Program-made: the position numbers and the translations under genes | DNA from: Pseudomonas migulae | GTDB taxonomy: Bacteria; Pseudomonadota; Gammaproteobacteria; Pseudomonadales; Pseudomonadaceae | NCBI RefSeq assembly: GCF_024169315.1 | Contig: NZ_JALJWR010000001.1 | Span: 1,385,501 to 1,449,500 of the forward strand | DNA: 64,000 nucleotides | Reading direction: 5' to 3' | The notes under the pieces: generated by a model | The model's input: only the letters and a program-made list of their open reading frames with translations | Databases searched by the model: none | Told to the model about the DNA's origin: nothing | Part shown: piece by piece, positions 1 to 9,136 of the stretch | Numbering within the stretch: position 1 is the first letter of the stretch | Layout: each line of letters starts with the position of its first letter

Positions 1-1
1 C

Positions 2-595
2 TACCTGCTGGTCGATCCGTACAACGATTTCCTGTCGGAAAACGGCAAGGTCTTTCCCTTGATCAAGCCGATCGCCGAGCAAGTCGGCCTGCTCGACAAC
101 CTTCGTACCCTCGACCGCGCAGTGCGTGCCCTCGACATTCCAGTGGTCATCGTACCGCACCATCGCTGGGAACACGGCGACTACGAAGGCTGGGACCATC
201 CGACGCCGACCCAGTACAAGATCATGCACATGCACCACTTCGCTCGCGGGGAATGGGGTGGCGAATGGCACCCGGATTTCGCGCCGAAGGACGGTGACAT
301 CGTCGTTCAGGAACATTGGGGCTCCAGCGGTTTTGCCAACACCGACCTCGATTTTCGCCTCAAGCAGAAAGGCATCACCCACGTGATCATCGTGGGCCTG
401 TTGGCCAACACCTGCATCGAAGCGACTGCCCGCTATGCCTCGGAACTGGGTTACCACGTCACCCTGGTGCGTGATGCGACCGCTGCTTTCCGCCCGGAGA
501 TGATGCACGCTGCCCACGAGCTGAATGGCCCCACCTTCGCCCACGCTATTGTGACCACAGACGAACTCGTCGCCACCCTGGCACAGCAGGAGTAA
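2..595 (+). CDS. Isochorismatase-family cysteine hydrolase (5' end outside window)
   Basis: The reading frame is open from the first bases, so the gene begins upstream; the visible part encodes about 197 residues. It opens with LLVDPYNDF, the strand carrying the family's catalytic Asp, and contains NTCIEATARYA, which holds the nucleophilic Cys. This fold hydrolyses small amides, ureido groups or vinyl ethers; the substrate cannot be told. The segment that normally carries the third catalytic residue (Lys) reads IVVQEHWGSSGF, with no Lys at the expected place, which is odd. It ends five bases before the next gene, a dehydrogenase, so the two are probably cotranscribed and may act in one catabolic route. 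Confidence 0.85.
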   Translation, partial: YLLVDPYNDFLSENGKVFPLIKPIAEQVGLLDNLRTLDRAVRALDIPVVIVPHHRWEHGDYEGWDHPTPTQYKIMHMHHFARGEWGGEWHPDFAPKDGDIVVQEHWGSSGFANTDLDFRLKQKGITHVIIVGLLANTCIEATARYASELGYHVTLVRDATAAFRPEMMHAAHELNGPTFAHAIVTTDELVATLAQQE

Positions 596-600
596 CGCCG

Positions 601-2166
601 ATGAAACTGACAGGAAACCTGATCATCGGCGACCACGATGTCCCGGCCACTGAAGGGACGATGAAAGCGCTCAACCCCGCCACCAACACGTTGATCGAGC
701 CGGAGTTCGCGCTGGGTGGCGTGGCGCAAGTGCACCAGGCGGCCACCCTCGCTGACGAGGCGTTCGACAGTTACAGCCATACCTCGCTCGCTGTGCGCGC
801 GGCGTTTCTCGAGAGCATCGCCGACAATCTCGAAGCCGTCCGCGAAGCGTTAGCGGCCCGTGCCGCGCTTGAAACAGGCTTGCCGCAAGCGCAACTGGAA
901 GGCGAGGCAACCAGGGCTGCCACGCAGTTTCGCCAATTCGCGGAGGTCGTGCGCAAAGGCCGCTTCCTGCAACTGGCCATCGACCCGGCGCAGCCTGATC
1001 GCCAGCCTCGCCCACGCATGGACCATCGCCTGCAGAAAATGGCCATCGGCCCGGTGGCGATTTTCGGCGCGAGCAACTTTCCGATCGCCTATTCGGTGGC
1101 CGGTGGCGACACCGCGTCGGCACTGGCCGCTGGCGCGACCGTCATTCTGAAGGCGCACAACGCCCATCCGGGCGCTTCGGAAATCCAGGCGCGGGCTATC
1201 CAAAAAGCAGTGCAGGACCACGGGTTGCACGAGGGTGTTTTCTCGATGTTGCGCGGCATCGGCAACACGATCGGTGAAGCCCTGGTCGATCATCCGCTGA
1301 TCAAGGCCGTGACGTTTACCGGTTCGGAACAGGGCGGCATGGCGCTGTATCGCCGTGCGCAGTTACGGCCCGATCCCATTCCGGTGTTCACCGAGATGAC
1401 CAGCATCAACCCCACGTTCATCCTGCCCGCCGCACTGGCCGAACGTGGCACGCCGATTGGCGATGGCTTTATCGAGCGCATGCTGGTGAATGTCGGGCAA
1501 GCCTGCCTCAGGCCCGCCCTGCTGATCGCGATCAAAGGCGCAGGTCTTGAAGCACTGCGCGACGCCATGGTGAAACGCGTGGCCGACGCCTCGGCGCGCA
1601 CGATGCTGACGCCGGGGATTCATGCGTCCTACCTGAACGGTCTGGCCGCGATGGAGAACGCCGGTGCGCGCCGCGTCGCTGAAGGCTCGGCGGCCAGCGC
1701 AGACTTTGACGGCCAGTCAGCGCTGCTGGAGGTCGACGGCCAACGCTTCCTGAGCGAAGCGGTACTTTCGCAGGAAGTCTTCGGTCCATCCGCCCTGCTG
1801 GTGACCGCCGAGGATGAAGCTGAATTGCTCGCCATCGCTCGCTCGCTCGAAGGCCAGCTCAGCGCCGCCCTGCACCTGGAAGAAAGTGACTTGCCACTGG
1901 GTCGGCGCCTGCTGCCGGTGCTGGAACGCCGCACCGGGCGCATCGTCGTCAACGCGTTTGCCCATCCCCAAGAGGTGACCTATGCCACCGTTCACGGCGG
2001 CCCGTTCCCGGCCACCTCGGACAGCCGCTTCACCTCGGTGGGCATGACGTCGATCGAACGCTTCCTGCGCCCGGTGGCTTACCAGGGTTTTCCGGATGCG
2101 CTGCTGCCTGAGGCACTGCGTGATTTCAATCCGCTGAAGCTGCCTCGCCTCGTGGATGGGCAATAG
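601..2166 (+). CDS. Aldehyde dehydrogenase, alpha-ketoglutarate semialdehyde dehydrogenase type
   Basis: 521 residues, the usual length of the 2,5-dioxopentanoate (alpha-ketoglutarate semialdehyde) dehydrogenase branch of the ALDH superfamily, which oxidises a semialdehyde to the acid with NAD(P)+. Visible landmarks are the cofactor/substrate segment around FGASNFPIAYSVAGGDTASA, the Glu segment FTEMTSINP and the catalytic Cys in NVGQACLRPALL; the usual CTxPGL around the Cys is CLRPAL here. ATG follows the hydrolase stop by five bases. In sugar-acid or hydroxyproline catabolism this enzyme makes alpha-ketoglutarate, but no other gene of those pathways lies beside it, so the in vivo substrate is inferred only from family resemblance. 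Confidence 0.85.
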   Translation: MKLTGNLIIGDHDVPATEGTMKALNPATNTLIEPEFALGGVAQVHQAATLADEAFDSYSHTSLAVRAAFLESIADNLEAVREALAARAALETGLPQAQLEGEATRAATQFRQFAEVVRKGRFLQLAIDPAQPDRQPRPRMDHRLQKMAIGPVAIFGASNFPIAYSVAGGDTASALAAGATVILKAHNAHPGASEIQARAIQKAVQDHGLHEGVFSMLRGIGNTIGEALVDHPLIKAVTFTGSEQGGMALYRRAQLRPDPIPVFTEMTSINPTFILPAALAERGTPIGDGFIERMLVNVGQACLRPALLIAIKGAGLEALRDAMVKRVADASARTMLTPGIHASYLNGLAAMENAGARRVAEGSAASADFDGQSALLEVDGQRFLSEAVLSQEVFGPSALLVTAEDEAELLAIARSLEGQLSAALHLEESDLPLGRRLLPVLERRTGRIVVNAFAHPQEVTYATVHGGPFPATSDSRFTSVGMTSIERFLRPVAYQGFPDALLPEALRDFNPLKLPRLVDGQ

Positions 2167-2187
2167 GCGCCTGCCGACAAACCCAAG

Positions 2188-2223
2188 CGGGTCGTTTGCC
2201 ACTGCTCAGTGGCAAATGACCCG
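2188..2223. terminator. Strong intergenic hairpin between convergent genes
   Basis: Two 17-base arms (2188-2204 and 2207-2223) are complementary except for one G-T pair. The hairpin lies between the convergent dehydrogenase and TetR genes. No T-run follows on either side, so it is a likely bidirectional terminator or mRNA-end structure rather than a textbook intrinsic terminator. Confidence 0.55.
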
Positions 2224-2244
2224 GATTGCACAGATGGGCGCTTT

Positions 2245-2847
2245 TTAAACACCCGGCTCGACCGGTTTGCCCAGTGCGCTGTCGATCATGTGACGCACGC
2301 CCCGCAACACTTGGGCCGACACCTCTGGCCTGGCCTTCGCCGTGGCGCGCGCAACCGAGAGCGCGCCGACCATTGCCGCAACGATGCCCATGGCGGTATC
2401 AAGTGCGTCGACGCCGGGATTGTTGGCGGCAACCCTGCGCTCAAACGCCCGCACCAGCACCATATAACCCTCGGTAAACGTTGCGCTGGTCGCAACATCC
2501 TGGCGCCCGATTTCACTGGCGGACGCGGCCATTGCGCAGTGGTCGGCGTAGTCGTCGCGCCTGTCGACGGACAGATAGTCGGACAGGAAACGGTCCAGAT
2601 CCGGCTCGCCATCAACGGTGCCGGTATAGAGCTTGGCATTCCCCTGCTCCAGGCTCCAGGCCAGCGCCTCGGCTGCCAGCGCTTCCTTGGACGGGAAATG
2701 CGCGTACAGCGCGCCATGGGTCAAACCAGCCGACTTGCTGATTTCGGCAACGCCCACCCCGTCGATCCCTTTCTGTTGAAACAGGCGGCTTGCGGTCTCC
2801 ACCAGTATGGCGCGATTGGCTTGTGCTTTTTCTTTCGAGATTTTCAT
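2245..2847 (-). CDS. TetR/AcrR-family transcriptional repressor
   Basis: 200 residues, the normal size for the family. The N-terminal helix-turn-helix is plain: ILVETASRLFQQKGIDGVGV, then AEISKSAGLTHGALYAHFPSKEAL. The C-terminal ligand domain is of the type usual next to SDR or reductase genes. It is divergent from the SDR gene at 3043; the 195-bp spacer carries an inverted repeat (ATTGC-N4-GCAAT) present twice, the likely operator. I infer that it represses itself and the SDR/hydrolase pair until an unknown small molecule binds. Confidence 0.9.
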   Translation of the reverse strand: MKISKEKAQANRAILVETASRLFQQKGIDGVGVAEISKSAGLTHGALYAHFPSKEALAAEALAWSLEQGNAKLYTGTVDGEPDLDRFLSDYLSVDRRDDYADHCAMAASASEIGRQDVATSATFTEGYMVLVRAFERRVAANNPGVDALDTAMGIVAAMVGALSVARATAKARPEVSAQVLRGVRHMIDSALGKPVEPGV

Positions 2848-2883
2848 GATGAGACTCCTTCGCGCTCACTCTGGCACATTATC

Positions 2884-2897
2884 GTTGCAACCGCAAT
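2884..2897. promoter_or_regulatory. Candidate TetR operator, site 1
   Basis: GTTGCaaccGCAAT, an imperfect inverted repeat with the same core as site 2 (TTGCAACCGCAAT in both), close to the TetR gene start. Confidence 0.5.
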
Positions 2898-2948
2898 TAA
2901 CGACAATTCAGCATCCAACTGGGCGTTAAAAATGGTTTGTGTATTTGC

Positions 2949-3002
2949 TTGACTTTAATGATTGCGACTACCACTATAAAAACATTGATTGCAACCGCAA
3001 TC
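2949..3002 (+). promoter_or_regulatory. Candidate SDR promoter with TetR operator, site 2
   Basis: TTGACT (2949-2954) is a good -35 hexamer and an AT-rich CACTATAAA block (2972-2980) offers a -10 at 17-20 bp. Directly after it, 2987-3002 is a perfect 6+4+6 palindrome, GATTGCaaccGCAATC, placed where a bound repressor would block the start region. Confidence 0.5.
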
Positions 3003-3042
3003 TTAACGAGCGCAAGTCGCTCCCCTGCCAGAGCACACCACC

Positions 3043-3744
3043 ATGAACATCAAGAACTCCGTAGCATTTGTTACCGGCGCCAATCGTGGTCTTGGCCTTG
3101 CCTTCGCAAAAGAACTCGTTGCGCGCGGTGCCGGCAAGGTCTACGCAGGGGTGCGCAATCCTGAAGGCGTCGACATTCCGGGCGTCATCGCCATTCGCCT
3201 CGATGTCAGCGATCCGGCATCGGTCGCCGCAGCGGTGGCCCAGGCTGGCGACGTAACGCTGCTGGTCAACAATGCCGGTATCGCCCGCGTGCTGCCCTCC
3301 ATGCTTGATCCTGGCCTGGTGGAAGCCGCCCGCGAAATCTTCGAAACCAACTACTACGGCGTCATGCACGTCAGCCTGGCCTTCGCACCGGTACTGAAAG
3401 CCAACGGCGGTGGCGCGATCGTCAACGTGCTGTCGGATGCCACCTGGATTGCCGCGCCGTTCCTGTCCGCCTATGCGGCATCGAAAGCAGCGGCGTGGAG
3501 CTTCACCAATTCGCTGCGAATCGAACTCCATGGCCAGGGCACCAGCGTGCAAGGGCTGCATGTCGGCTTCATCGACACCGACCTGACCCACGGTTTTGAC
3601 GTACCGAAAGTCCAGCCATCCGACGTCGCGATCCAATCGCTGGACGGGGTGGAAGCAGGACTGCAAGAAGTGCTCGCAGACGAAGGGACACGCGCCATCA
3701 AAGCCAGCCTGTCCACCGGGCAAGCGGCTTACCTGAATCCATAA
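3043..3744 (+). CDS. Short-chain dehydrogenase/reductase (SDR)
   Basis: 233 residues, a classical SDR. The nucleotide-binding motif is TGANRGLG near residues 10-17, the NNAG motif is present (LLVNNAGIA), and the active-site YxxxK is in AYAASKAA. It should reduce a carbonyl or oxidise an alcohol with NAD(P)H; the substrate is unknown. It is divergent from the TetR gene and followed after 22 bp by an exported hydrolase, so it is the first gene of a probable TetR-controlled two-gene operon. Confidence 0.9.
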   Translation: MNIKNSVAFVTGANRGLGLAFAKELVARGAGKVYAGVRNPEGVDIPGVIAIRLDVSDPASVAAAVAQAGDVTLLVNNAGIARVLPSMLDPGLVEAAREIFETNYYGVMHVSLAFAPVLKANGGGAIVNVLSDATWIAAPFLSAYAASKAAAWSFTNSLRIELHGQGTSVQGLHVGFIDTDLTHGFDVPKVQPSDVAIQSLDGVEAGLQEVLADEGTRAIKASLSTGQAAYLNP

Positions 3745-3766
3745 TCCGTTGCGTAAGGAGCACACC

Positions 3767-4675
3767 GTGAAACTCTTCCAGCGGCTGGCCCTCGGGGCTG
3801 CATTCTTTGCCATCGCGGTCAGCGGCGCCCTTGCGGCGCCGGCGGCCACGCACAACAACGCCCCCAATCAATTTGTCGAAGCTGACGGCGTGCGTTATGC
3901 CTATCGCCAATTCGGGGCGCAGACCGGTGTTCCCGTGATCTTGCTCCAGCACTTTCGCGGCAATCTGGATTACTGGGACCCGGCAGTGACCGATGGCCTG
4001 GCAAAGGGTCGACCGGTCTACCTGTTCGACAATGCCGGCGTGGGCCTCAGTAGCGGCGAAACACCCGATTCGTTCGAAGGCATGGCCGATCACGTCGCCG
4101 CGTTTGCCCGCGCCCGTGGTTTGAAGCAGGTCGACGTACTTGGCTTTTCAATCGGCGGCATGGTGGCGCAGGAAGTTGCGTTGCGCCATCCACAGCTGGT
4201 GCGCCGGCTGATCCTGGCGGGAACATCGCCACGCGGCGGGATCGCGGGAAATGATTCACGGGTTCCCGAGATCGCACTGCGCGAATCCATCGCCACGCTG
4301 GAAGAAACCGCTTACCTGTTCTTCGATCCGGCGCCGTCCAGCCAACTGGCAGCCCGGGAATTCTGGGAAAGACGCCACCAACGCAAGGAAGGTCTCGACA
4401 AGCTCAATTCGATGAAAGTCATCGCGGCCCAAGGGGCGGCGCTGGGCAAGTGGAACGCTCCCGGTGACGGCACTTTTTCGCAACTGAGCAAGATCAGCCA
4501 GCCCACCCTGGTGGTCAACGGCAGCAAGGACATCATGGTGCCCACCCAGAACTCGTACACGCTGCAACAGCACATTCCGAACGCCAGGCTGCTGATCTAT
4601 CCAAACTCGGGGCACGGTGCGTTGTTTCAGTACGCCAACGATTTCGTGACGCAAGCCAATGCCTTCCTGGACTGA
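3767..4675 (+). CDS. Exported alpha/beta hydrolase
   Basis: I place the start at GTG 3767 because AAGGAG lies seven bases upstream; the longer frame begins upstream of that site. The 302-residue product starts with a signal peptide (VKLFQRLALGAAFFAIAVSGALA). The body is an alpha/beta hydrolase: an HFRGNLDYWDP segment near the oxyanion hole, nucleophile elbow GFSIGGM, LVVNGSKDIMVP with the acid and SGHG with the His. It resembles non-haem peroxidase/esterase-type hydrolases. It follows the SDR gene by 22 bp and probably shares its transcript. Confidence 0.85.
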   Translation: MKLFQRLALGAAFFAIAVSGALAAPAATHNNAPNQFVEADGVRYAYRQFGAQTGVPVILLQHFRGNLDYWDPAVTDGLAKGRPVYLFDNAGVGLSSGETPDSFEGMADHVAAFARARGLKQVDVLGFSIGGMVAQEVALRHPQLVRRLILAGTSPRGGIAGNDSRVPEIALRESIATLEETAYLFFDPAPSSQLAAREFWERRHQRKEGLDKLNSMKVIAAQGAALGKWNAPGDGTFSQLSKISQPTLVVNGSKDIMVPTQNSYTLQQHIPNARLLIYPNSGHGALFQYANDFVTQANAFLD

Positions 4676-4723
4676 GGCCATACTGATGCACAACTTTTTG
4701 ATGCTGCACCCGGGAGCCGACCA

Positions 4724-5644
4724 ATGCGTATTTTGATCGTGGGAGCCGGGTCGACCGGCGGATTTTTCGGTGCCAAGCTCGCCAAGGCCGGTCGGGATGT
4801 AACCTTCCTCGTGCGATCGCAACGCCTAAGCCAGCTTCAGCAGCATGGCCTCTGCATAAAAAGTCCGGCGGGAGACATCGAAATCCAGCCGCAGCTCATC
4901 ACTTCGACGCAAATCCAGGGCCCCTTCGACATCGTTCTGGTCGCGGTGAAAGCCTATGCGCTCGACTCAGCGCTGCGGGATATGGACGCGGCCGTTGGCC
5001 CTGACACCGTAATCCTGCCGTTGCTCAATGGCATGCGGCATATGGACGTGATCGCAGAGAAATACGGCGCAGACCGCCTGTTGGGCTGCGCCTGTAAGGT
5101 AGCGACAAGTCTTGATGAGGAAGGCCGCATCGTACAAACGGGCACGTTCAACGATATCGCCTATGGCGAGCTGGACGGCAGCGAGTCAGAGCGAATCGCT
5201 CTCGTACACGAGTTCATGAGGGATGCGGGATTTGACGCAAAAACGTCGAAGACGATCTTGAGAGACATGTGGGAAAAATGGACGTTGCTTGCCGCAATGG
5301 GAACCATAAATTGCCTGATGAGAGGCAGCATTGGCGATGTCGCCTCAGTCAAAGGAGGTCGCGAATTCGCGACGCGCGCTATCGACGAGGTGGTGTCCAT
5401 TGTCCACGTCGTGGGCCGGGCATTAAGTGCACCGTTCCTGACGGAAGCTCATCGCCTTCTCACACTGGAAGGCTCCCCGCAAACCTCTTCGATGTACAGG
5501 GATCTGATCGCTGGCCGGGGAATCGAAGCCGATCAGATCATTGGAGACCTTCTGGAAAGGGCAACCGCGAAGGGTATGGAAGCGCCCCTATTGGCCTTGG
5601 TCTATACGAATCTGCTTGTTTACCAGGCTCAACTGGACAAGTGA
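4724..5644 (+). CDS. Ketopantoate reductase-family oxidoreductase (PanE/ApbA-like)
   Basis: 306 residues. The Rossmann motif GAGSTGGFFGAKLAKAG lies at the very N-terminus and is followed by NADPH-type LVR. The family Lys is in VKAYALDSAL, and PLLNGMRHMD is a typical conserved turn. Ketopantoate reductase makes pantoate for coenzyme A, but Pseudomonads carry several paralogues in accessory operons, and this one sits behind a hydrolase rather than pan genes, so another 2-oxo acid is as likely. GGGAG precedes the ATG by seven bases. Confidence 0.8.
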   Translation: MRILIVGAGSTGGFFGAKLAKAGRDVTFLVRSQRLSQLQQHGLCIKSPAGDIEIQPQLITSTQIQGPFDIVLVAVKAYALDSALRDMDAAVGPDTVILPLLNGMRHMDVIAEKYGADRLLGCACKVATSLDEEGRIVQTGTFNDIAYGELDGSESERIALVHEFMRDAGFDAKTSKTILRDMWEKWTLLAAMGTINCLMRGSIGDVASVKGGREFATRAIDEVVSIVHVVGRALSAPFLTEAHRLLTLEGSPQTSSMYRDLIAGRGIEADQIIGDLLERATAKGMEAPLLALVYTNLLVYQAQLDK

Positions 5645-5735
5645 TATCGAGTAGATCGGTAAGTCACACCACGTGCCGGCCCTCGTCTACGTCAGCTCCT
5701 TTATCGGAGGTGACGCCCTGAAATGCATCTGCATG

Positions 5736-5807
5736 CATTTCGCCGCGTGGGAACAGCCTGAGTTGTTCGCCAAGGAACTGCGCGCAGCCTTCCGTACCTT
5801 GCGCTGA
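5736..5807 (+). pseudogene. Remnant of an alpha/beta (epoxide) hydrolase C-terminus
   Basis: Reading from 5736 gives HFAAWEQPELFAKELRAAFR and a stop shortly after, which looks like the last helix of epoxide-hydrolase-type alpha/beta hydrolases (catalytic His then WEQPE). Upstream sequence is degraded and no start or body of the gene remains. Identification is by eye. Confidence 0.45.
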
Positions 5808-5858
5808 ACGCTGCGTTGCGTTGGCCTGCCCATTGTCCCGGCGTGCAGGTCGGTCCCT

Positions 5859-5958
5859 TGTGGGAGCTGGCTTGCCAGCGATGGTCGTTAACGATGACGT
5901 GTGCTGTCTGAAATAACGCGGTGTCTGGGCGTCCATCGCTGGCAAGCCAGCTCCCACA
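5859..5958. repeat. Inverted REP pair
   Basis: Two 26-base arms (TGTGGGAGCTGGCTTGCCAG plus GCGATGG, and its reverse complement ending at 5958) separated by about 48 bases: a typical Pseudomonas REP doublet forming a cruciform or hairpin. Confidence 0.85.
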
Positions 5959-6326
5959 GGGAGTTGTTGGGGGGTGTGACATTGATGTTCACCGCCGATG
6001 TTCCTGACGAACTTCAGACCGGCTATCAGGCCGCCTCGCTTTGGCTTTGGCTTTTGATCTGGCTTTTGATGTTGATCTGCCCCGTCGGAAGGCCGAGCGC
6101 AGGTTCTGCGCAGTGGGCAACCCGGCATGGATGCCGGGTTAGCCGCCCCCGGCCATGGATGGCCGATGGCGGCGGGCCCACGGAGCAGGACCGGAGTGAG
6201 GGAATGGCGAGCCTTAGCGAGCCACCGTACGTCAGGGGCGCAGGCGCTTGGTTACTTGGCGCTTTTCCAAGTAACCCGCTGTAAAAGCGGAACCAATAGC
6301 CGCCGTTACCGCAGCAACGGATATGT
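5859..6326 (+). repeat. Composite intergenic repeat, copy 1
   Basis: About 468 bp that recur at 20281-20729 in the same orientation with few differences. It begins with an inverted REP pair, then a GCCGCCTCGCTTT block, a CCGGCATGGATGCCGGG hairpin, a GGCCATGGATGGCC palindrome and a tail ending CCGCAGCAACGGATATGT. Similar blocks are, to my knowledge, scattered through P. fluorescens-group genomes. Small frames inside it are probably not genes. Confidence 0.8.
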
Positions 6327-6358
6327 ACACCATCAAAACCTATGTCGCCTGAAAAACC

Positions 6359-6388
6359 GCCATCGCAGGCAAGCCAGCTCCCACAGGG
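6359..6388 (-). repeat. Single REP element
   Basis: Contains CATCGCAGGCAAGCCAGCTC followed by CCACAGGG, the same REP core as in the doublet at 5859, alone. Confidence 0.75.
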
Positions 6389-6436
6389 TTTCGGGTACAT
6401 CCGTGAGAACAGAGGTCGTCTGTAAGCTCGCAACCC

Positions 6437-7444
6437 TCAAGGATCGACCTGCGCCATGAGTTCAGGAACCGTTTCCCGGCGATTGGCATAACGCTGCGCC
6501 AGCACTGCGCAGACCATCAGCTGAATCTGGTGGAACAGCATCAACGGCAGGATCAACACGCCAATGGTGCTGCCGGCGAACAACACTTGGGCCATCGGCA
6601 CGCCGGTGGCCAGGCTCTTCTTCGAACCGCAGAACAGGATCGTGATGCGGTCTTCCTGATTGAAGCCGAAGGCTTTGCCCAGCACGGTGGATGCCAGCAA
6701 TACCAGGCCCAGCACGATGCAGCAGACCACCACCAACCCGGCCAGCTCCCAGAGCGGAATCTGGTGCCAGATGCCTTCGATCACCGCCTCGCTGAACGCA
6801 CCGTAGACCACCAACAGGATCGAGCCCTGGTCGACGAACTTCAGCCAGCTCTTGTTGCGCGCCACCCAGGCGCCGATCCAGCGGCGGGCGATCTGCCCGG
6901 CAATGAACGGCAGCAACAGTTGCACACTGATCTTCAGAATCGCATCGAGCGTCGAACCGCCCTCGCCGTGCACATTCAGCAGTAGCGTCACCAGCAACGG
7001 CGTGAGGAAAATCCCGAACAGGCTGGAGGCCGCCGCGCTGCAAATCGCTGCCGGGATATTCCCCCGTGCCAGGGACGTGAAAGCGATCGCCGACTGCACC
7101 GTTGCGGGCAATGCGCAGAGGTAGAGCATGCCCATGTACAGATCGTCGCCGATCAGCGGCGAGAGCAAGGGTTTGAGCGCCAGGCCGATCAACGGAAACA
7201 GGATGAACGTCAGGCTGAACACCAGCAAATGCAGGCGCCAGTGGCCAGCACCGGCGATGATCGATTCACGGGACAGTTTGGCGCCATGCAGGAAAAACAG
7301 CAGGGCGATGGCGAGGTTGGTCAGCCAGCCAAACCCGACCGCGACCTGGCCGCTGGCGGGCAGCAGGCTGGCGAGAACGACCACGCCGATCAGGGTCAGG
7401 GTGAAGTTGTCGGGCAAGAAACGGGGGCGAGTCATCGGTGTCAT
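6437..7444 (-). CDS. Bile acid:sodium symporter-family transporter (YfeH-like)
   Basis: 335 residues, nearly all hydrophobic, with about ten predicted membrane segments. The protein starts MTPMTRPRFLPDNF and has the SBF-like features ALLFFLHGAKLS, LCALPATVQSAIAFTSLARG (one conserved half-site) and AVLFCGSKKSLATGVP-type sequence in the second half. The family moves organic anions with Na+ or H+; the cargo of this branch is not established. Start could be the first or fourth codon; neither has a strong Shine-Dalgarno sequence. It stands alone between the repeat region and the tct operon. Confidence 0.85.
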   Translation of the reverse strand: MTPMTRPRFLPDNFTLTLIGVVVLASLLPASGQVAVGFGWLTNLAIALLFFLHGAKLSRESIIAGAGHWRLHLLVFSLTFILFPLIGLALKPLLSPLIGDDLYMGMLYLCALPATVQSAIAFTSLARGNIPAAICSAAASSLFGIFLTPLLVTLLLNVHGEGGSTLDAILKISVQLLLPFIAGQIARRWIGAWVARNKSWLKFVDQGSILLVVYGAFSEAVIEGIWHQIPLWELAGLVVVCCIVLGLVLLASTVLGKAFGFNQEDRITILFCGSKKSLATGVPMAQVLFAGSTIGVLILPLMLFHQIQLMVCAVLAQRYANRRETVPELMAQVDP

Positions 7445-7603
7445 CCGGCGGTGGCGAGAGCGTGCCTCGACTCTAACGCGCCTGCCAATTGCCGACTAAC
7501 GCTAATAAGCCAGTAGATATCGCCTAACAGACATAACCCTGACGCGAGTGCATTCGTTAATAAAACAGCGGCAGCGGCAACTTCATGCGAACGCGGTACT
7601 CGC

Positions 7604-9112
7604 TCAATCATCCTCATGCAACTTGATACCCCTGGCGTGCAGCAGATGCGGCACCAACAGCACCAACAAGGTCAATGCGAGAAACGCAGCGGAAATCGGT
7701 TGTGTCAGAAACACCGTCCAGTCGCCCTCGCTGATCGACAACGCGTTACGCAGTTGTTTTTCCGCCATCGGCCCCAGCAGCATGCCCACGATCACCGGGG
7801 CGACAGGGAAGTCGAACCGCCGCATCAACACCCCGCCCCACCCGATCGCCAGCATCAGCAACAGGTCGAATGAAGAGTGGCGCATGCCGTAAACGCCGAT
7901 GGTGGCGAACACCAGGATCCCGGCGTTCAGGTACGGTCGGGGTATCTGCAACAACTTCACCCAGAGCCCCACCAACGGCAGGTTCAACACCAGCAGGATG
8001 ACGTTGCCGATGTAGAGCGACGCCACCAGGGTCCAGACCAGTTCACCCGAGGTTTCAAACAGCAGCGGTCCCGGTTGCAGGTTGTAGTTCTGGAATGCAG
8101 CCAACAGGATGGCTGCCGTGGCCGACGTCGGGATACCAAGGGTCAGCAACGGCACCAGAGAGCCGGTCGCACTCGCGTTGTTCGCCGCTTCAGGGCCGGC
8201 GACGCCCTCGATGGCGCCCTCGCCTTTGCTGGCGGCGAATTCTTTCGGGTATTTGCTGAGCTTGCGCTCGGTGGAATAGGACAGAAACGTCGGGATCTCC
8301 GCGCCACCGGCCGGGATCGACCCGAAGGGAAACCCGATCAGCGTTCCACGCAGCCACGCCGGAACCGAGCGTTTCCAGTCAGCACGCGTCATCCACAAAG
8401 AGGTCAGGCGATGCCGGCCGGTCGCCTCTTCTTTCTGATAAAGCAGGCTGTACAACGCCTCGCCCACCGCAAACAACCCCACCGCCACCAGCACGACTTC
8501 GATGCCATCGACCAGCTCCGGAACGCCCAGGGTGTAGCGAGCAATGCCCGAGGTCGAGTCCAGGCCGATCAAGCCGATGGTCAGGCCCACACCCAGCGAG
8601 GCAAAACCGCGCAACATCGACGCACCGAGCACGGCGGACACTGTCGTGAACGACAGCACCAGGATGGCGAAATACTCCGCAGGTCCGAATTTGAGCGCCA
8701 GTTTGGCCACGATCGGCGCAAACAGGGTCAGCAGAACCGTCGCAATGGTGCCCGCCACAAAGGAACCAATGGCCGCCGTGGCCAAGGCCGGTCCTGCCCG
8801 GCCATTGCGGGCCATGAGGTTGCCTTCCAGGGCCGTCACCATGGAAGACGACTCCCCGGGCGTATTGAGCAAAATGGAGGTCGTGGAGCCGCCAAACTGA
8901 GCGCCGTAATAGATACCGGCAAACATGATCAGCGCGCCGGTGGGGTCGACCTTCGCAGTGATCGGCAGCAGCAGCGCCACCGTCAGCGCCGGCCCGATGC
9001 CCGGCAAGACACCGATGGCAGTGCCGAGCAGACAGCCAATGAACCCCCACATCAGATTGATTGGCGTCAGGGCCGAGGAAAAACCCATTGCCAGGCTTGC
9101 AAGAATATCCAC
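7604..9112 (-). CDS. tctA: Tripartite tricarboxylate transporter, large membrane subunit TctA
   Basis: 502 residues, the standard TctA length, with about twelve membrane segments. Family signatures include [19 protein letters not shown] near residue 40, [20 protein letters not shown], and [14 protein letters not shown] in the second half. With TctB it forms the ion-coupled channel that accepts a carboxylate from the periplasmic TctC. It is the last gene of the order tctC-tctB-tctA on this strand, 24 bp after tctB. The substrate (citrate or another di- or tricarboxylate) is not visible from sequence. Confidence 0.95.
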   Translation of the reverse strand: MDILASLAMGFSSALTPINLMWGFIGCLLGTAIGVLPGIGPALTVALLLPITAKVDPTGALIMFAGIYYGAQFGGSTTSILLNTPGESSSMVTALEGNLMARNGRAGPALATAAIGSFVAGTIATVLLTLFAPIVAKLALKFGPAEYFAILVLSFTTVSAVLGASMLRGFASLGVGLTIGLIGLDSTSGIARYTLGVPELVDGIEVVLVAVGLFAVGEALYSLLYQKEEATGRHRLTSLWMTRADWKRSVPAWLRGTLIGFPFGSIPAGGAEIPTFLSYSTERKLSKYPKEFAASKGEGAIEGVAGPEAANNASATGSLVPLLTLGIPTSATAAILLAAFQNYNLQPGPLLFETSGELVWTLVASLYIGNVILLVLNLPLVGLWVKLLQIPRPYLNAGILVFATIGVYGMRHSSFDLLLMLAIGWGGVLMRRFDFPVAPVIVGMLLGPMAEKQLRNALSISEGDWTVFLTQPISAAFLALTLLVLLVPHLLHARGIKLHEDD

Positions 9113-9136
9113 CCTGTTGATCTCCTTCGGCCTGAA

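Noticed and set aside
6127..6459. Open frames inside the composite repeats, both copies and both strands
   Set aside because: They consist of hairpin repeat sequence, differ in length between copies and lack ribosome sites; best seen as spurious.
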